This document shows, piece after piece, positions 19,381 through 28,443 of a stretch of 64,000 nucleotides of DNA. The notes below the pieces were generated by a model, which was given only the letters and a program-made list of their open reading frames with translations, was not told the origin of the DNA and ran no database searches. The translations under genes were made by a program, and so were the position numbers. Every line of letters starts with the position of its first letter. The stretch's first letter is position 1. This DNA is from Staphylococcus xylosus NJ (GTDB lineage Bacteria; Bacillota; Bacilli; Staphylococcales; Staphylococcaceae). The stretch covers positions 218,060-282,059 of the forward strand of contig NZ_ANMR01000006.1 of assembly GCF_000338275.1 (NCBI RefSeq). The letters are read 5' to 3'.

Positions 19381-19676
19381 TCGATATGTAAATCCCTATC
19401 AAATCTTATCACTACTTAAAATGAACTACACCTCAATTTTGGACAAATATTTTGAATTAAACTATCAATTACTTAATTCATAAAAAACTTTAAGCTTTTT
19501 TATATTTAGAATTCATCAAATTATTATGACAAACAGTGTTAATGTAATGCGGTAATTTCTAACCTTAAAATCTTTATCTAAAACTTTCATTTCTATAAAC
19601 CGTTATAGTTATACAATTGAGTTTGTTACAATATATAATGGAATATTAAAAAATTATGACGGCGTATGAATTGCTA

Positions 19677-19710
19677 TTGAAAGTTTCAATTGTACACTGT
19701 AAACTTTCAA
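19677..19710. repeat. Inverted repeat before the ThrE-type exporter genes
   Basis: TTGAAAGTTT (19677-19686) and AAACTTTCAA (19701-19710) are perfect inverted copies with a 14-nt loop. The loop also makes a direct repeat of TTTCAATTGT. It ends about 20 nt before the AGGAGGTG ribosome binding site and lacks a T tract. It may be an operator or a leader hairpin. Confidence 0.45.
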
Positions 19711-19743
19711 TTGTTCTAAAAACTTTTCAGGAGGTGCAAAGCT

Positions 19744-20505
19744 ATGTCAGATTCAATTACGATTATTGATGAGGATAAAGTCATTGATGTCGTGCTTATT
19801 GCAGGAAGAATTTTACTTGAAAGCGGCGCTGAAACATACCGTGTTGAAGACACGATGACACGTATAGCTGCGAGTTTTGGTTTAGATGATACATATAGCT
19901 TTGTGACATCTACTGCAATCATTTTTTCATTAAATAACCGTACTAATACACGACTTATCAGAATTCGCGAGCGTACAACAGATTTAGAAAAAATTGCTTT
20001 GACTAATAGTCTTTCACGAAAAATTTCTAATAATGAACTGAATATAGATCAAGCAAAATCTGAACTGATACATTTGCATCACGCTTCTTTACAATATTCA
20101 TCCCTAACTAATTTCTTGGCCGCACCGATTGCATGTGGTTTTTTCCTATTTATGTTTGGTGGAATCATCCAAGACTTTATTTTCGCTATCCTCGCTGGAG
20201 CGGGCGCTTTTTTAACCTTTAATTATGTACAACGTTACATACAGATTAAATTCTTTTCTGAGTTTATTAGTGCAGCAGTGGTTATTATGATAGCCTCTGC
20301 TTTCACAAAAATAGGCTGGTCACATAATCAAGATATCATAACCATTGCTGGTGTTATGCCTCTTGTACCAGGCATTTTGATTACTAACGCCATACGTGAT
20401 TTGATGGCTGGTGAATTACTTGCTGGTATGTCACGTGGTGTTGAAGCGGCATTAACTTCATTTGCAATTGGAGCTGGTGTTGCCATAGTATTATTAATAT
20501 TTTAA
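19744..20505 (+). CDS. Threonine/serine exporter family, large subunit (YjjP/ThrE N-part)
   Basis: The 253-residue protein matches the ThrE/YjjP half of a split exporter. A soluble N-terminal region (about 1-110) contains LESGAETYRVEDTMTRIAASFG. Five or so membrane segments (about 118-253) follow, with the PLVPGILITNAIRDLMAGE motif. In Corynebacterium ThrE is one fused protein exporting threonine and serine; in Firmicutes the parts are separate. Other YjjPB systems export succinate or related acids, so the substrate here is not known. The gene is followed after 17 nt by its small partner. AGGAGGTG is the ribosome binding site. Confidence 0.82.
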   Translation: MSDSITIIDEDKVIDVVLIAGRILLESGAETYRVEDTMTRIAASFGLDDTYSFVTSTAIIFSLNNRTNTRLIRIRERTTDLEKIALTNSLSRKISNNELNIDQAKSELIHLHHASLQYSSLTNFLAAPIACGFFLFMFGGIIQDFIFAILAGAGAFLTFNYVQRYIQIKFFSEFISAAVVIMIASAFTKIGWSHNQDIITIAGVMPLVPGILITNAIRDLMAGELLAGMSRGVEAALTSFAIGAGVAIVLLIF

Positions 20506-20522
20506 AAAGGAGTGCTAACATT

Positions 20523-21023
20523 ATGGCCATTGTCTATTACTTTTCACAATTTATAATTAGCTTTCTTGCAACAATGCTATTTTCAATTCTGTTCAATGCA
20601 CCAAGACGCCTCCTTTTAGCTTGTGGTTTTGTAGGCGCAATGGGCTGGATCATCTATAAGTTGACGTTTGATGCTGACTTAGGTAAAGTCCTAGCCTCTT
20701 TTTTAGGTAGTTTTATCTTAGCTTTAATGAGCCACGTCATGAGTAGACGTTACAAGCGACCAGTAATTATCTTCATTGTACCTGGTATTATTCCACTTGT
20801 ACCAGGTGGCTTAGCATATGAAGCTACACGATTTTTAGTAAGTAATGAATACACACACGCCGTTAATACATTTTTAGAAGTAACTCTAATTTCAGGTGCA
20901 ATTGCTTTTGGTATTTTATGTGCAGAGATTATTTATTATATCTATACACGGATAAAACAACATTATGGTAAAATGAATGGCAAAACTTATAAAAAATCTT
21001 ACAATATGAACAATAGAGCTTAA
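20523..21023 (+). CDS. Threonine/serine exporter family, small subunit (YjjB/ThrE C-part)
   Basis: The 166-residue protein has four or five membrane segments and the YjjB motif IIFIVPGIIPLVPGGLAYEATRF, mirroring the PLVPG motif of the partner. The two would form one transporter in the cytoplasmic membrane. The last residues are basic and cytosolic (KQHYGKMNGKTYKKSYN). AAAAGGAG lies before the ATG. pepT begins 12 nt past the stop, so all three genes are probably one transcript, which would pair peptide breakdown with amino acid efflux; that link is inference. Confidence 0.82.
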   Translation: MAIVYYFSQFIISFLATMLFSILFNAPRRLLLACGFVGAMGWIIYKLTFDADLGKVLASFLGSFILALMSHVMSRRYKRPVIIFIVPGIIPLVPGGLAYEATRFLVSNEYTHAVNTFLEVTLISGAIAFGILCAEIIYYIYTRIKQHYGKMNGKTYKKSYNMNNRA

Positions 21024-21035
21024 AGGGGTGTTTTT

Positions 21036-22268
21036 ATGAAACAAGACATAATAGAAAGACTGACAAGATACGTAACTATTGACACACAATCTGATCCAGA
21101 ATCTAATACCACGCCATCTACAGAGAAACAATGGAATTTATTAAACTTATTAAATGATGAATTGACTGATTTTGGATTAGAGACAGATATCGATGAACAA
21201 GGCTACTTATTTGCCACATTAGAAAGCAATGTAGATGCTGATTTACCAACTGTTGGTTTTTTAGCACACGTCGATACATCACCAGACTTTAACGCTACTA
21301 ATGTCAATCCACAAATAATTGAAGCTTATGATGGCAAACCGATTAAACTTGGAGATACGAGCCGCGTTTTAAGCCAAGATGTTTTTCCAAATATGAAAAA
21401 TGTCGAAGGCCATACACTTATGGTTACAGATGGAACTTCATTATTAGGCGCTGATGATAAAGCTGGTGTAGTTGAGATTATGGAAGCTTTAAAATACTTA
21501 ACTTCACATCCTGAAATTAAACATGGACGTATCCGTGTTGCATTTACGCCAGATGAAGAAATCGGTAGAGGCCCTCATGAATTTGATGTCGAACGCTTTA
21601 ACGCTAACTTTGCGTACACAATGGATGGCAGCGAATATGGTGAATTACAATATGAAAGCTTTAATGCTGCTGAAGCAATCGTAACTTGTCATGGTGTCAA
21701 TGTACATCCAGGTTCAGCTAAAGATGCTATGATTAATGCTGTATTATTAGGCCAGCAATTTAATTCATTACTTCCACCAAACGAAGTCCCTGAAAGAACT
21801 GAAGGTTATGAAGGTTTTTATCATTTGATGAAAATGAATGGCGACGTTGAAAAAACAACACTTCATTATATTATTCGAGATCACGACAGTAATCAATTTA
21901 ACTTACGGAAGAAACGTTTAGTCGAAATTAAAAATGATATCAACACGCATTTTGAAGATAATCCTATTGAAATTGAAATCAATGACCAATATTATAATAT
22001 GGGTGAAAAAATTTCGGCAAATCCACATGTTATTGATATACCAAAACGTGTTTTTACTAAATTAGATATCCCAGCCAATACCGCACCAATTCGTGGAGGT
22101 ACAGATGGTTCACAACTCTCATATATGGGATTACCTACGCCAAATATCTTTACTGGCTGTGATAATTTCCATGGCCCTTTCGAATATGCATCTATTGATG
22201 TAATGGAGAAAGCTATTGAAGTTATTGTTGGTATTACAGAAGAAGTCGTACAAACATATCAAAAATAA
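21036..22268 (+). CDS. pepT: Peptidase T, tripeptide aminopeptidase
   Basis: PepT removes the N-terminal residue from tripeptides in the cytosol. The 410-residue M20B metallopeptidase shows HVDTSPDF with zinc ligand His-78 and Asp-80. The bridging Asp lies in [12 protein letters not shown] near 142, and the catalytic and ligand Glu pair in [11 protein letters not shown] near 176. Further ligands come from [10 protein letters not shown] and the late [20 protein letters not shown] is the ribosome binding site. It is last in a run with the two exporter genes and is followed by a composite intergenic repeat that includes its terminator. Confidence 0.95.
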   Translation: MKQDIIERLTRYVTIDTQSDPESNTTPSTEKQWNLLNLLNDELTDFGLETDIDEQGYLFATLESNVDADLPTVGFLAHVDTSPDFNATNVNPQIIEAYDGKPIKLGDTSRVLSQDVFPNMKNVEGHTLMVTDGTSLLGADDKAGVVEIMEALKYLTSHPEIKHGRIRVAFTPDEEIGRGPHEFDVERFNANFAYTMDGSEYGELQYESFNAAEAIVTCHGVNVHPGSAKDAMINAVLLGQQFNSLLPPNEVPERTEGYEGFYHLMKMNGDVEKTTLHYIIRDHDSNQFNLRKKRLVEIKNDINTHFEDNPIEIEINDQYYNMGEKISANPHVIDIPKRVFTKLDIPANTAPIRGGTDGSQLSYMGLPTPNIFTGCDNFHGPFEYASIDVMEKAIEVIVGITEEVVQTYQK

Positions 22269-22287
22269 TTATATTTATATTAAAATA

Positions 22288-22448
22288 GGGAGTGGGACAG
22301 AAATCAAATTTTCTAACATAGCTTTCGTAGTCCCACCCCGGCAATGGTGACTAGCATTGAAAAAAGCTTGATATAAGCGTATTTTCAATTCAGTCACCTA
22401 CTGCCAAATTGAAAATGAGCCTGAGACATCTATTTATGTCCCAGGCTC
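22288..22448. repeat. Composite staphylococcal intergenic repeat (hairpins A, B, C)
   Basis: Three hairpins follow each other. A: GGGAGTGGGAC (22288-22298) with GTCCCACCCC (22330-22339). B: GGTGACT and ATTGAAAA (22346-22363) with TTTTCAAT and AGTCACC (22382-22398). C: GAGCCTGAGACAT (22417-22429) with ATGTCCCAGGCTC (22436-22448), followed by TTAATTTTT, which makes C the pepT terminator. The arrangement resembles an intergenic module common in S. aureus as I remember it. Module A recurs at 6498 and 63897, and C-like hairpins recur elsewhere in the window. The gap on to 22591 shows nothing else. Confidence 0.75.
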
Positions 22449-22591
22449 TTAATTTTTATCATGCTTAACAACATATTTTTCACTAAAATGATAACGGCAT
22501 AACGAATAAAGTTACCAAAAACTATTTATCATGTCAGTGGCTTAAGATACACTCCACAAAGAACACTAGCAATACATTTTAATCACTTAAA

Positions 22592-23716
22592 CTATTTGTT
22601 TATATCAAATTGAGTTTTCAATAACTTAATCGCTTGGACAGTATAATGTCTAATTTGAATCCCCATTTTAAAATCAGTAAAACTTTCTGGCATTTCTATA
22701 AATGTATTAAACATTGCTGTAACACCTATAGATTCAAATAAGTCAAACTTATCATCAGTGGCACAAATTGCTATTGATGGTTTATTATATTTTGTAGCTA
22801 ATTCTGCTAGACGTACCGTTGTTGTTTCAAGTATTTGATCTGCTTCATTTATACCTTCTCCAAAAATAATTAAATCTGCTTGCTCTATTAATGCATCTAA
22901 ATGTGTTATTTGATCTACGAGTTCATGGCTAGTCATGATTTCTGCATTATAGAGCGCATTTAATACTGCAGCAATGCCACCGCCTGCGCCACCTCTTTGC
23001 ACTGGGCCAAGTACAAGCCTTAATTCACTTTTGAACATTTCACTTAAATACCAAATTAAATTATCAATTTCGGCAGCTTTTTCACGTGTTACCCCATAAG
23101 CTTCATACGTTTGCATTATCTCACTATTCTTACCGTAAATTTTACTATCAAAATCTGACATTAATTGAAAACGTACATTGTTTAAGTTTGGATGTAACCC
23201 AGAAATATCAATTTTGCGGATATATTTCAACTTATGACTACCTTGTCGTAAATCAATTTCCTGTGCTTCATCATCGTAAAACTTAGCTCCCAGTGCTTGT
23301 AACATACCAGCACCGCCATCAAAGCTACCGATACCGCCAAGTGAAATAACAATATGCGTCGCGTCGTTCTCTAAAGCATCTACTATAACTTCTCCCAGAC
23401 CATAGCTTGTACGTTCATTTATTGGCTTTTGACCTTTTAAAAACAGATTACCCTCAATCACAGTCATACCGCTATCTGTGATACCATACACTGCTTCTAC
23501 CTCTTGCATATCAGCATCATGTGTTGTCATTCTATATTTAGTGCCTGACTGCCAAAGAAAGACAGAATCCATAAGCTCATGACGCCCATTAAATAAAGGA
23601 ACTTGTACTATGTCTGCTTTTTCAATTTGGCTAGCTACAGCTTCTTCAACATAACGGTTCGCTTGATAACTGGAAATAATTCCATTAAATTCATCCATCG
23701 CAACTAAAACTTTCAT
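22592..23716 (-). CDS. Glycerate kinase family protein
   Basis: The 374-residue protein belongs to the GlxK/GarK glycerate kinase family, which phosphorylates glycerate for entry into glycolysis. The glycine-rich ISLGGIGSFDGGAGMLQALGAKF and GPVQRGGAGGGIAAVLNAL motifs and the FGEGINEADQ stretch near residue 290 are clear. The N-terminal substrate loop, usually DSFKGS in the family, reads DEFNGIIS, so this is a divergent member and substrate or activity may differ. GAGGTGTCAAA precedes the ATG. It stands alone on the minus strand, convergent with pepT. A cre-like site lies about 130 nt upstream. Confidence 0.8.
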   Translation of the reverse strand: MKVLVAMDEFNGIISSYQANRYVEEAVASQIEKADIVQVPLFNGRHELMDSVFLWQSGTKYRMTTHDADMQEVEAVYGITDSGMTVIEGNLFLKGQKPINERTSYGLGEVIVDALENDATHIVISLGGIGSFDGGAGMLQALGAKFYDDEAQEIDLRQGSHKLKYIRKIDISGLHPNLNNVRFQLMSDFDSKIYGKNSEIMQTYEAYGVTREKAAEIDNLIWYLSEMFKSELRLVLGPVQRGGAGGGIAAVLNALYNAEIMTSHELVDQITHLDALIEQADLIIFGEGINEADQILETTTVRLAELATKYNKPSIAICATDDKFDLFESIGVTAMFNTFIEMPESFTDFKMGIQIRHYTVQAIKLLKTQFDINK

Positions 23717-23842
23717 TTTGACACCTCTAGTATTTTTATTTTAAATTTTTAATTGATAAATATAAAAAATTAGGTCCGTAACCACTTTTAAATTTTTATA
23801 CATCAGTTCATATATGAATGCCTCATGTTTTGACTATATATG

Positions 23843-23856
23843 TGTAAACGATAAAA
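23843..23856. promoter_or_regulatory. Candidate cre (CcpA) site
   Basis: TGTAAACGATAAAA matches the catabolite site TGWAANCGNTNWCA at all but one of the defined positions. It lies upstream of the glycerate kinase-like gene on the minus strand. Single sites of this quality occur by chance in AT-rich DNA, so it is only a candidate. Confidence 0.3.
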
Positions 23857-23923
23857 TCGTAATCTACATTTCTTATTCAATTATTTATTATACATGCCAG
23901 GCGAAAATTTTTCACATTATAAG

Positions 23924-23972
23924 AAACGCTTGTTAAACACCTACCTCAATGATAAGCGCTTAACAAGCGTTT
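23924..23972 (-). terminator. Hairpin after brxC, likely terminator
   Basis: AAACGCTTGTTAA (23924-23936) pairs perfectly with TTAACAAGCGTTT (23960-23972), a 13-bp stem, with a smaller AAGCGCTT palindrome inside. The minus-strand tail TCTTATAATG is a weak T tract. It starts 21 nt past the brxC stop. Confidence 0.65.
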
Positions 23973-23992
23973 AAATTTGTATTTTATTGTTT

Positions 23993-24313
23993 TTACTCTT
24001 CAGCACTTGCTAATGTGGAAACGTTAATATCTCCGTGACTCGCATTCCAAATCGCTTGTCCCTTAACAAAATAAAATGCTTGTGGCGATTCATGTTTCAC
24101 ACTTGTTTTTTCTTCTATATAATCAGATAATTCTCTTTCTTGTTGTACAATTAAATAGTAACCATCCATATCTCTTTCATATAAAAATTTGTTGAATTGG
24201 TCAATTGCATTTGCTGAAATTGGGCATGTTTCGCTATGTTTCAGTACAAATACATATTTATTTTCATTAATAATTTGCTCAAACTGGTCAATCGAACTCA
24301 GCTTTATAGCCAT
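23993..24313 (-). CDS. brxC: Monothiol bacilliredoxin BrxC (YtxJ family)
   Basis: The 106-residue thioredoxin-fold protein has the YtxJ-family active site TCPIS with a single Cys-30 (KHSETCPISANA). YtxJ/BrxC removes bacillithiol from oxidised proteins in Firmicutes that make this thiol, including staphylococci. A conserved cis-Pro region is seen at ESPQAFYF. I start at ATG 24313, where GAGGTG is 6 nt upstream; the GTG at 24322 is part of that site. It is a single-gene unit between the glycerate kinase and a lipoprotein gene on the same strand. Confidence 0.85.
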   Translation of the reverse strand: MAIKLSSIDQFEQIINENKYVFVLKHSETCPISANAIDQFNKFLYERDMDGYYLIVQQERELSDYIEEKTSVKHESPQAFYFVKGQAIWNASHGDINVSTLASAEE

Positions 24314-24467
24314 TCTATTCACCTCTAAAAATATTTAACACACAGTGATGTTTCAAAAAGTGTGAAATTTACACGATATACACATATCATTGTTTCCAAT
24401 TATACACAACTCTCTTTTTGTTGTTAACTGTTTATTTAAAATTTTATAACTTTGGTAAAAAACCTTT

Positions 24468-25361
24468 TTAATTAAAGTCTTCTTTGACATTATTATATTC
24501 TTTGTCAAAATCAGCGTCAAACTTCTCTAAATCTTCACCCTTTTTCGGTAAATCTTTAGCGTTGATTTTATCTAATCGTTCGCTAATATCTATCGTTTCT
24601 TTTCGAGTTTCATAATAATTTTGTAAGCTGTAATACATTTCTATGGCATTTTTACGTGCATCATTGACATAATTATTTGTAATTGCTGTTTTATTCAAAT
24701 CTTTAATCTGCTTATCAATTAAAGGCATAATTTGTGTTTCTATAGACTGTTTTACTTTGGTAGTATTCGTTGAGTCCGCTTCTTTCTCAGCCGTGTTTCT
24801 CAAATCTTTATTATTTTGCTCTAGTTTATGTTTAAAATTATTTACATCTGTTGTAGAACCAGCGTCACTTGCTTTTTGCATATGTGCTTCAACCTGAGAT
24901 CTATTTTTTTCAAATAACTTAGTATAGTCTAAAATATCTTCATTTGCCTTAACTGCTTGATTACATAAATCAATGAAGTTTTTCAAGTCATTAATAGCAG
25001 CTTTTTTATCTTTCACTGATTTTAAATATGTTGATTTTAATTCTTTTGTTTCTTCAGAATCAGTAGGTAGTTTTTTCGCAGCCGCTTCATAATTGTCGAG
25101 CTTAGGAACCAATTTACTATTTACTTTATTTTGCAATTCGTTAAATTCTTTTTTGTTTTTGTCTGTCATATCTGTCTTGCTTAAATCATCTAAACGCTTT
25201 AAGTGAATATCATCTATGACTTTTTTCAGTTCATTTTCTTTGGATTTTACGTCATTAAGCGTGCTATCAAAGTCTTTAAATTCGGTAGCTCCTTCATTGC
25301 CACATGCGCTTAGTGTAATTGAAAAACAAAACAATAAAACAATGCAAATTATTTTTTTCAT
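24468..25361 (-). CDS. YkyA-family cell-wall-associated lipoprotein
   Basis: The 297-residue protein begins with a lipoprotein signal (MKKIICIVLLFCFSI) and lipobox LSAC at residues 17-20, so Cys-20 is the lipid-modified residue. The mature part is highly charged, rich in Lys, Asp, Glu and Asn, and predicted largely helical, with repeated heptad-like stretches. This fits the YkyA family of putative cell-wall-binding lipoproteins. No enzyme motif is visible and its function is unknown. I start at ATG 25361 behind AAGGAGTG; the longer frame to 25379 would put residues ahead of the signal peptide. Confidence 0.78.
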   Translation of the reverse strand: MKKIICIVLLFCFSITLSACGNEGATEFKDFDSTLNDVKSKENELKKVIDDIHLKRLDDLSKTDMTDKNKKEFNELQNKVNSKLVPKLDNYEAAAKKLPTDSEETKELKSTYLKSVKDKKAAINDLKNFIDLCNQAVKANEDILDYTKLFEKNRSQVEAHMQKASDAGSTTDVNNFKHKLEQNNKDLRNTAEKEADSTNTTKVKQSIETQIMPLIDKQIKDLNKTAITNNYVNDARKNAIEMYYSLQNYYETRKETIDISERLDKINAKDLPKKGEDLEKFDADFDKEYNNVKEDFN

Positions 25362-25488
25362 TTCTGCACTCCTTATCATTCAGTATTATACAGAAACTTA
25401 TTTAACTTGAAAATGATATGTGATATATTGTTTCAGAATTTACAGTTTAACAGTTCTATCATAACATTGAAAGGCGTGGACAACCTAC

Positions 25489-26031
25489 ATGTATTCTCAT
25501 ATCCAACCATTAGTAACAGAAGACCATAAAAACATTTATCGACAGCAATACCAAGAACTAAGCGATATACTCTTCAACTTGCTTGATACACCTGTTAAAT
25601 CAACACATCATCTCGGTGGAACTTCACACTTTAATTATCCAACCGAGCCTATTTTAGATATATTAGTGGGTGTAAATAATTTACATGACATTACATCCTT
25701 AGATGAAAAACGTTTGAATTATGAAGGGTTCTACCGCTTACACCATCCATATAAGAAAAAAGTAGTTATGGCACAATTTAATAACTTAATAGAATTAAAA
25801 CAAGTAGCTCGTTTACATATTATACAAAAGAACTCAAAACTTTATAATGACTACTTGCAAACAAACCTTTTACTCAGTAAAAATGACCATTTAACCACAA
25901 CATTTGGCGAAGCAAAACAATCTGCTGCAATTACTGCTACAAATATACGTGACTATGAAAACCAGAAGCAGAAACTGTTTGACAATTTAATAAAACATTT
26001 AAGTGGCGACATGAAAAGTACTGATATGTAA
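25489..26031 (+). CDS. GrpB-family (nucleotidyltransferase-fold) protein
   Basis: The 180-residue protein resembles GrpB/UPF0157 proteins, a nucleotidyltransferase-like fold of unknown function. HHLGGTSHFNYPTEPILDILVGV corresponds to the family HIGSTSVPGLxxKPIIDI motif, with a conserved Asp. Arg-Leu-His-Ile (ARLHII) and a late YNDYLQTNLLL match the family HLRD-type region. The family GS pair is here GG, a divergence that may affect activity. The ribosome binding site AAAGGCGTGG is set about 11 nt from the ATG. It is divergent from the lipoprotein gene and followed 230 nt later by murB. Confidence 0.7.
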   Translation: MYSHIQPLVTEDHKNIYRQQYQELSDILFNLLDTPVKSTHHLGGTSHFNYPTEPILDILVGVNNLHDITSLDEKRLNYEGFYRLHHPYKKKVVMAQFNNLIELKQVARLHIIQKNSKLYNDYLQTNLLLSKNDHLTTTFGEAKQSAAITATNIRDYENQKQKLFDNLIKHLSGDMKSTDM

Positions 26032-26262
26032 TTAATTAAGCTTAAAAACTGAAATATCAATATAGAATTGAATAACTTAAATTTTTATAACGTACATGTG
26101 TATTTTAAGTCATTTTAACTAAATTCCTGTTTCCATAGGAAATCTCTTTAATGTTTAATTAAAGTTTAAAAAAATCATGAATATTTTCCAAAGATTTTAG
26201 CCAAGCGCACAAATCATTGGTATAATAAATAAATGAATTCAACAAGAAAGGATGTTCTATAG

Positions 26263-27183
26263 TTGCATAAAGATAACATCTTAAAGGAATTAAAAGCAAT
26301 TGTACCATCAGAAATTATTAAAATTGATGAACCTTTAAAAAAATATACATATACACAGACTGGTGGTAAGGCTGATTATTATCTTTCTCCTACCAAAAAC
26401 GAACATGTTCAAGCCATTGTTCACTATGCCTATACTAAAGATCTTCCTGTGACCTATTTAGGGAATGGTTCTAATATTATTATTCGCGAAGGTGGTATTC
26501 GCGGAATTGTTATTAGCTTACTTTCTCTTGATTATATCGATGTATCAGATGATGCAATTATTTCTGGTAGTGGCGCAGCAATCATAGATGTTTCACGTAC
26601 TGCAAGAGATCATGCCCTAACTGGACTTGAGTTTGCATGCGGTATCCCTGGTTCCATCGGTGGTGCTGTATTTATGAATGCAGGTGCTTATGGTGGAGAA
26701 GTAAAAGATTGTATTGATTATGCACTTTGTGTTAATGATAAAGGCGAATTAATTACATTAACGAATAAAGAGTTGGAATTAGATTATCGTAATAGTATTG
26801 TGCAACAAAAACACTTAGTAGTCTTAGAAGCTGCATTTACACTTGCACCTGGCAATTTAGACGAGATACAAGCGACTATGGATGATCTGACTAAGAGAAG
26901 AGAAACAAAACAGCCACTAGAATATCCGTCGTGTGGCAGTGTTTTCCAACGTCCTCCTGGCCATTTTGCAGGCAAATTGATTCAAGACTCTGATTTACAA
27001 GGTCATCGTATAGGCGGAGTTGAAGTGTCTAAAAAACACGCTGGCTTTATGGTAAATGTTGATAAAGGTACGGCTACTGATTACGAAGATTTGATCCACT
27101 ACGTTCAAGAAGCTGTAAAAGAAAAATTTGACGTTGATCTCCATCCTGAAGTGAGAATCATTGGAGACCACCCTGTTGATTAA
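26263..27183 (+). CDS. murB: UDP-N-acetylenolpyruvoylglucosamine reductase
   Basis: MurB reduces UDP-GlcNAc-enolpyruvate to UDP-MurNAc with FAD and NADPH, the second committed step of peptidoglycan synthesis. The 306 residues carry the FAD-binding [15 protein letters not shown] and [18 protein letters not shown] motifs. The catalytic Ser lies in [11 protein letters not shown], and the C-terminal catalytic Glu in HPEVRIIG. The start is TTG 26263: AAAGGATG stands upstream, and no in-frame ATG lies near; ATG 26252 is in another frame and stops at once. An extended -10 (TTGGTATAAT, 26216-26225) serves as a probable promoter. A CHY zinc-finger gene follows after 14 nt. Confidence 0.95.
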   Translation: MHKDNILKELKAIVPSEIIKIDEPLKKYTYTQTGGKADYYLSPTKNEHVQAIVHYAYTKDLPVTYLGNGSNIIIREGGIRGIVISLLSLDYIDVSDDAIISGSGAAIIDVSRTARDHALTGLEFACGIPGSIGGAVFMNAGAYGGEVKDCIDYALCVNDKGELITLTNKELELDYRNSIVQQKHLVVLEAAFTLAPGNLDEIQATMDDLTKRRETKQPLEYPSCGSVFQRPPGHFAGKLIQDSDLQGHRIGGVEVSKKHAGFMVNVDKGTATDYEDLIHYVQEAVKEKFDVDLHPEVRIIGDHPVD

Positions 27184-27197
27184 TAGGAGTAAAGACT

Positions 27198-27512
27198 ATG
27201 ATTAATGTATATGGTTCTACAGTAGATAACGAAGCTCGATGTACACATTATCAAACACCATTAGACATCATTGCGATAAAATTCAAATGTTGTAACAAAT
27301 ACTACCCTTGCTACAAATGTCACAACGAACACGAAAACCATAGCATACAGCGGTGGGATTCAGATGAATTTAATGAAAAGGCAATTTTATGTGGCGTTTG
27401 TCATCATGAAATGACTATAAATGATTATATGATGATTGAAGCTTGTCCCGAGTGTGATGCACATTTTAACAATCGTTGTAAGTATCACTATCATTTATAT
27501 TTTTCAGTTTAA
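27198..27512 (+). CDS. CHY zinc-finger protein
   Basis: The 104-residue protein matches the CHY zinc-finger family. The ordered ligands are CTHY near residue 15, CCNKYYPCYKCHNEHENH (31-48), CGVCHHEM (65-72) and CPECDAHFNNRCKYHYH to the end, enough for three zinc ions. In eukaryotes the family occurs in ubiquitin ligases; small bacterial versions have no established function. GGAGTAAAG precedes the ATG and it follows murB by 14 nt, probably on the same transcript. No membrane segment is seen. Confidence 0.82.
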   Translation: MINVYGSTVDNEARCTHYQTPLDIIAIKFKCCNKYYPCYKCHNEHENHSIQRWDSDEFNEKAILCGVCHHEMTINDYMMIEACPECDAHFNNRCKYHYHLYFSV

Positions 27513-27522
27513 TTAACCATTT

Positions 27523-27573
27523 AAAAAACGCGTTACATCTTATTGATTATACAGAAGATGTAACACGTTTTTT
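27523..27573 (+). terminator. Intrinsic terminator after murB-CHY
   Basis: Bases 27523-27541 pair with 27555-27573 in a 19-bp stem with one mismatch (GTTACATCTT/AAGATGTAAC core) ending in a run of T. It starts 11 nt past the stop of the CHY gene. Confidence 0.88.
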
Positions 27574-27650
27574 TATATTTACAGTTTCTTTGATTTCAAA
27601 ATCTTAATAAATACACTTTGTTTATTATACTTTCTCTTGATTTTTTGATT

Positions 27651-27697
27651 TAAAATAAACAGCACCTCCACAAAAGTTGAAGTTGCTGTTTATTTTA
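27651..27697. terminator. Second hairpin in the convergent gap
   Basis: TAAAATAAACAGCA (27651-27664) pairs perfectly with TGCTGTTTATTTTA (27684-27697). It lies between the CHY gene and the oppositely oriented PH-domain gene. It may terminate transcription from either side; the T tract is formed by the stem ends. Confidence 0.6.
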
Positions 27698-27799
27698 AGT
27701 ATTAATATTTATGTATCAAACTATTTCATTTGTTATAACTTCAATTATTAAATTCACAATTTCACCCTTTGGTTGATTGCCAATTTTTCAGAAAGTCAA

Positions 27800-28135
27800 T
27801 TAATGATCTATTTTATCACTAACAAATTGGACGAAGGTCTCTACATCACCTTTTTGAATATTTTTCATAGGCATTGGCCCAATGTTAAATTTAAAATTAA
27901 TCTTTTCGCCATCGTAATTAATTGATTCTATTTCGTTATACGCGATACTTCTATAATAAAATTCACCATTCATATCAACATTCAAGATAACTCTTTCGCT
28001 TGTGGCTATAAAAGCACCTTCAAATTCTGAAGAACCTTGTATAGAATATTCTATTGTTCCTAATACATTAGGTCCTTTTTTCTCAGTTGGATATAAATCA
28101 TTTGGATTAACATTGTCTAATATCATTAATTTCAT
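27800..28135 (-). CDS. Small PH-domain protein (YokE-like)
   Basis: The 111-residue protein reads as a bacterial pleckstrin-homology-like domain. Beta-strand-like segments FEGAFIATSERVILNVDM, FYYRSIAYNEIESINYD and KINFKFN, then a C-terminal helix VETFVQFVSDKIDH, follow the pattern of the YokE/bPH family. No catalytic motif, signal peptide or membrane segment is visible. The function is unknown; the assignment rests on pattern and not on an alignment. GGGGGAATG precedes the start. It is a single-gene unit, and the 300-nt gap upstream of it holds only the sstD terminator. Confidence 0.6.
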   Translation of the reverse strand: MKLMILDNVNPNDLYPTEKKGPNVLGTIEYSIQGSSEFEGAFIATSERVILNVDMNGEFYYRSIAYNEIESINYDGEKINFKFNIGPMPMKNIQKGDVETFVQFVSDKIDH

Positions 28136-28370
28136 TCCCCCTACATTCGTTGTTTTGATTTGTACAAGTTGATGTTAGAGGTTTGTTTTCTAAAAATCAC
28201 TTGTATTCGTTTTCTTATTATAACATTCCTACCTTAAAGTTTAATAATATATTGATTTCACTTAAAATCAATATAACACGCATATTCAATTATCAATTTC
28301 AGTATTGTGATAAATCTGATTTAACTTAGCAATTCTATTACTTCTTAATAATACATTAGACTAGCTTCGT

Positions 28371-28410
28371 AAATTTAAAAGAGAGCCTGGTATACGCCAG
28401 ACTCTCTTTT
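28371..28410 (-). terminator. Intrinsic terminator after sstD
   Basis: AAAAGAGAG-c-CTGG (28377-28390) pairs with CCAG-a-CTCTCTTTT (28397-28410). On the minus strand TTTTAAATTT follows. It lies 34 nt past the sstD stop and ends the sst operon. Confidence 0.85.
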
Positions 28411-28443
28411 TAGACGTGCCCCCACAAATGACGTCCTTTAACT

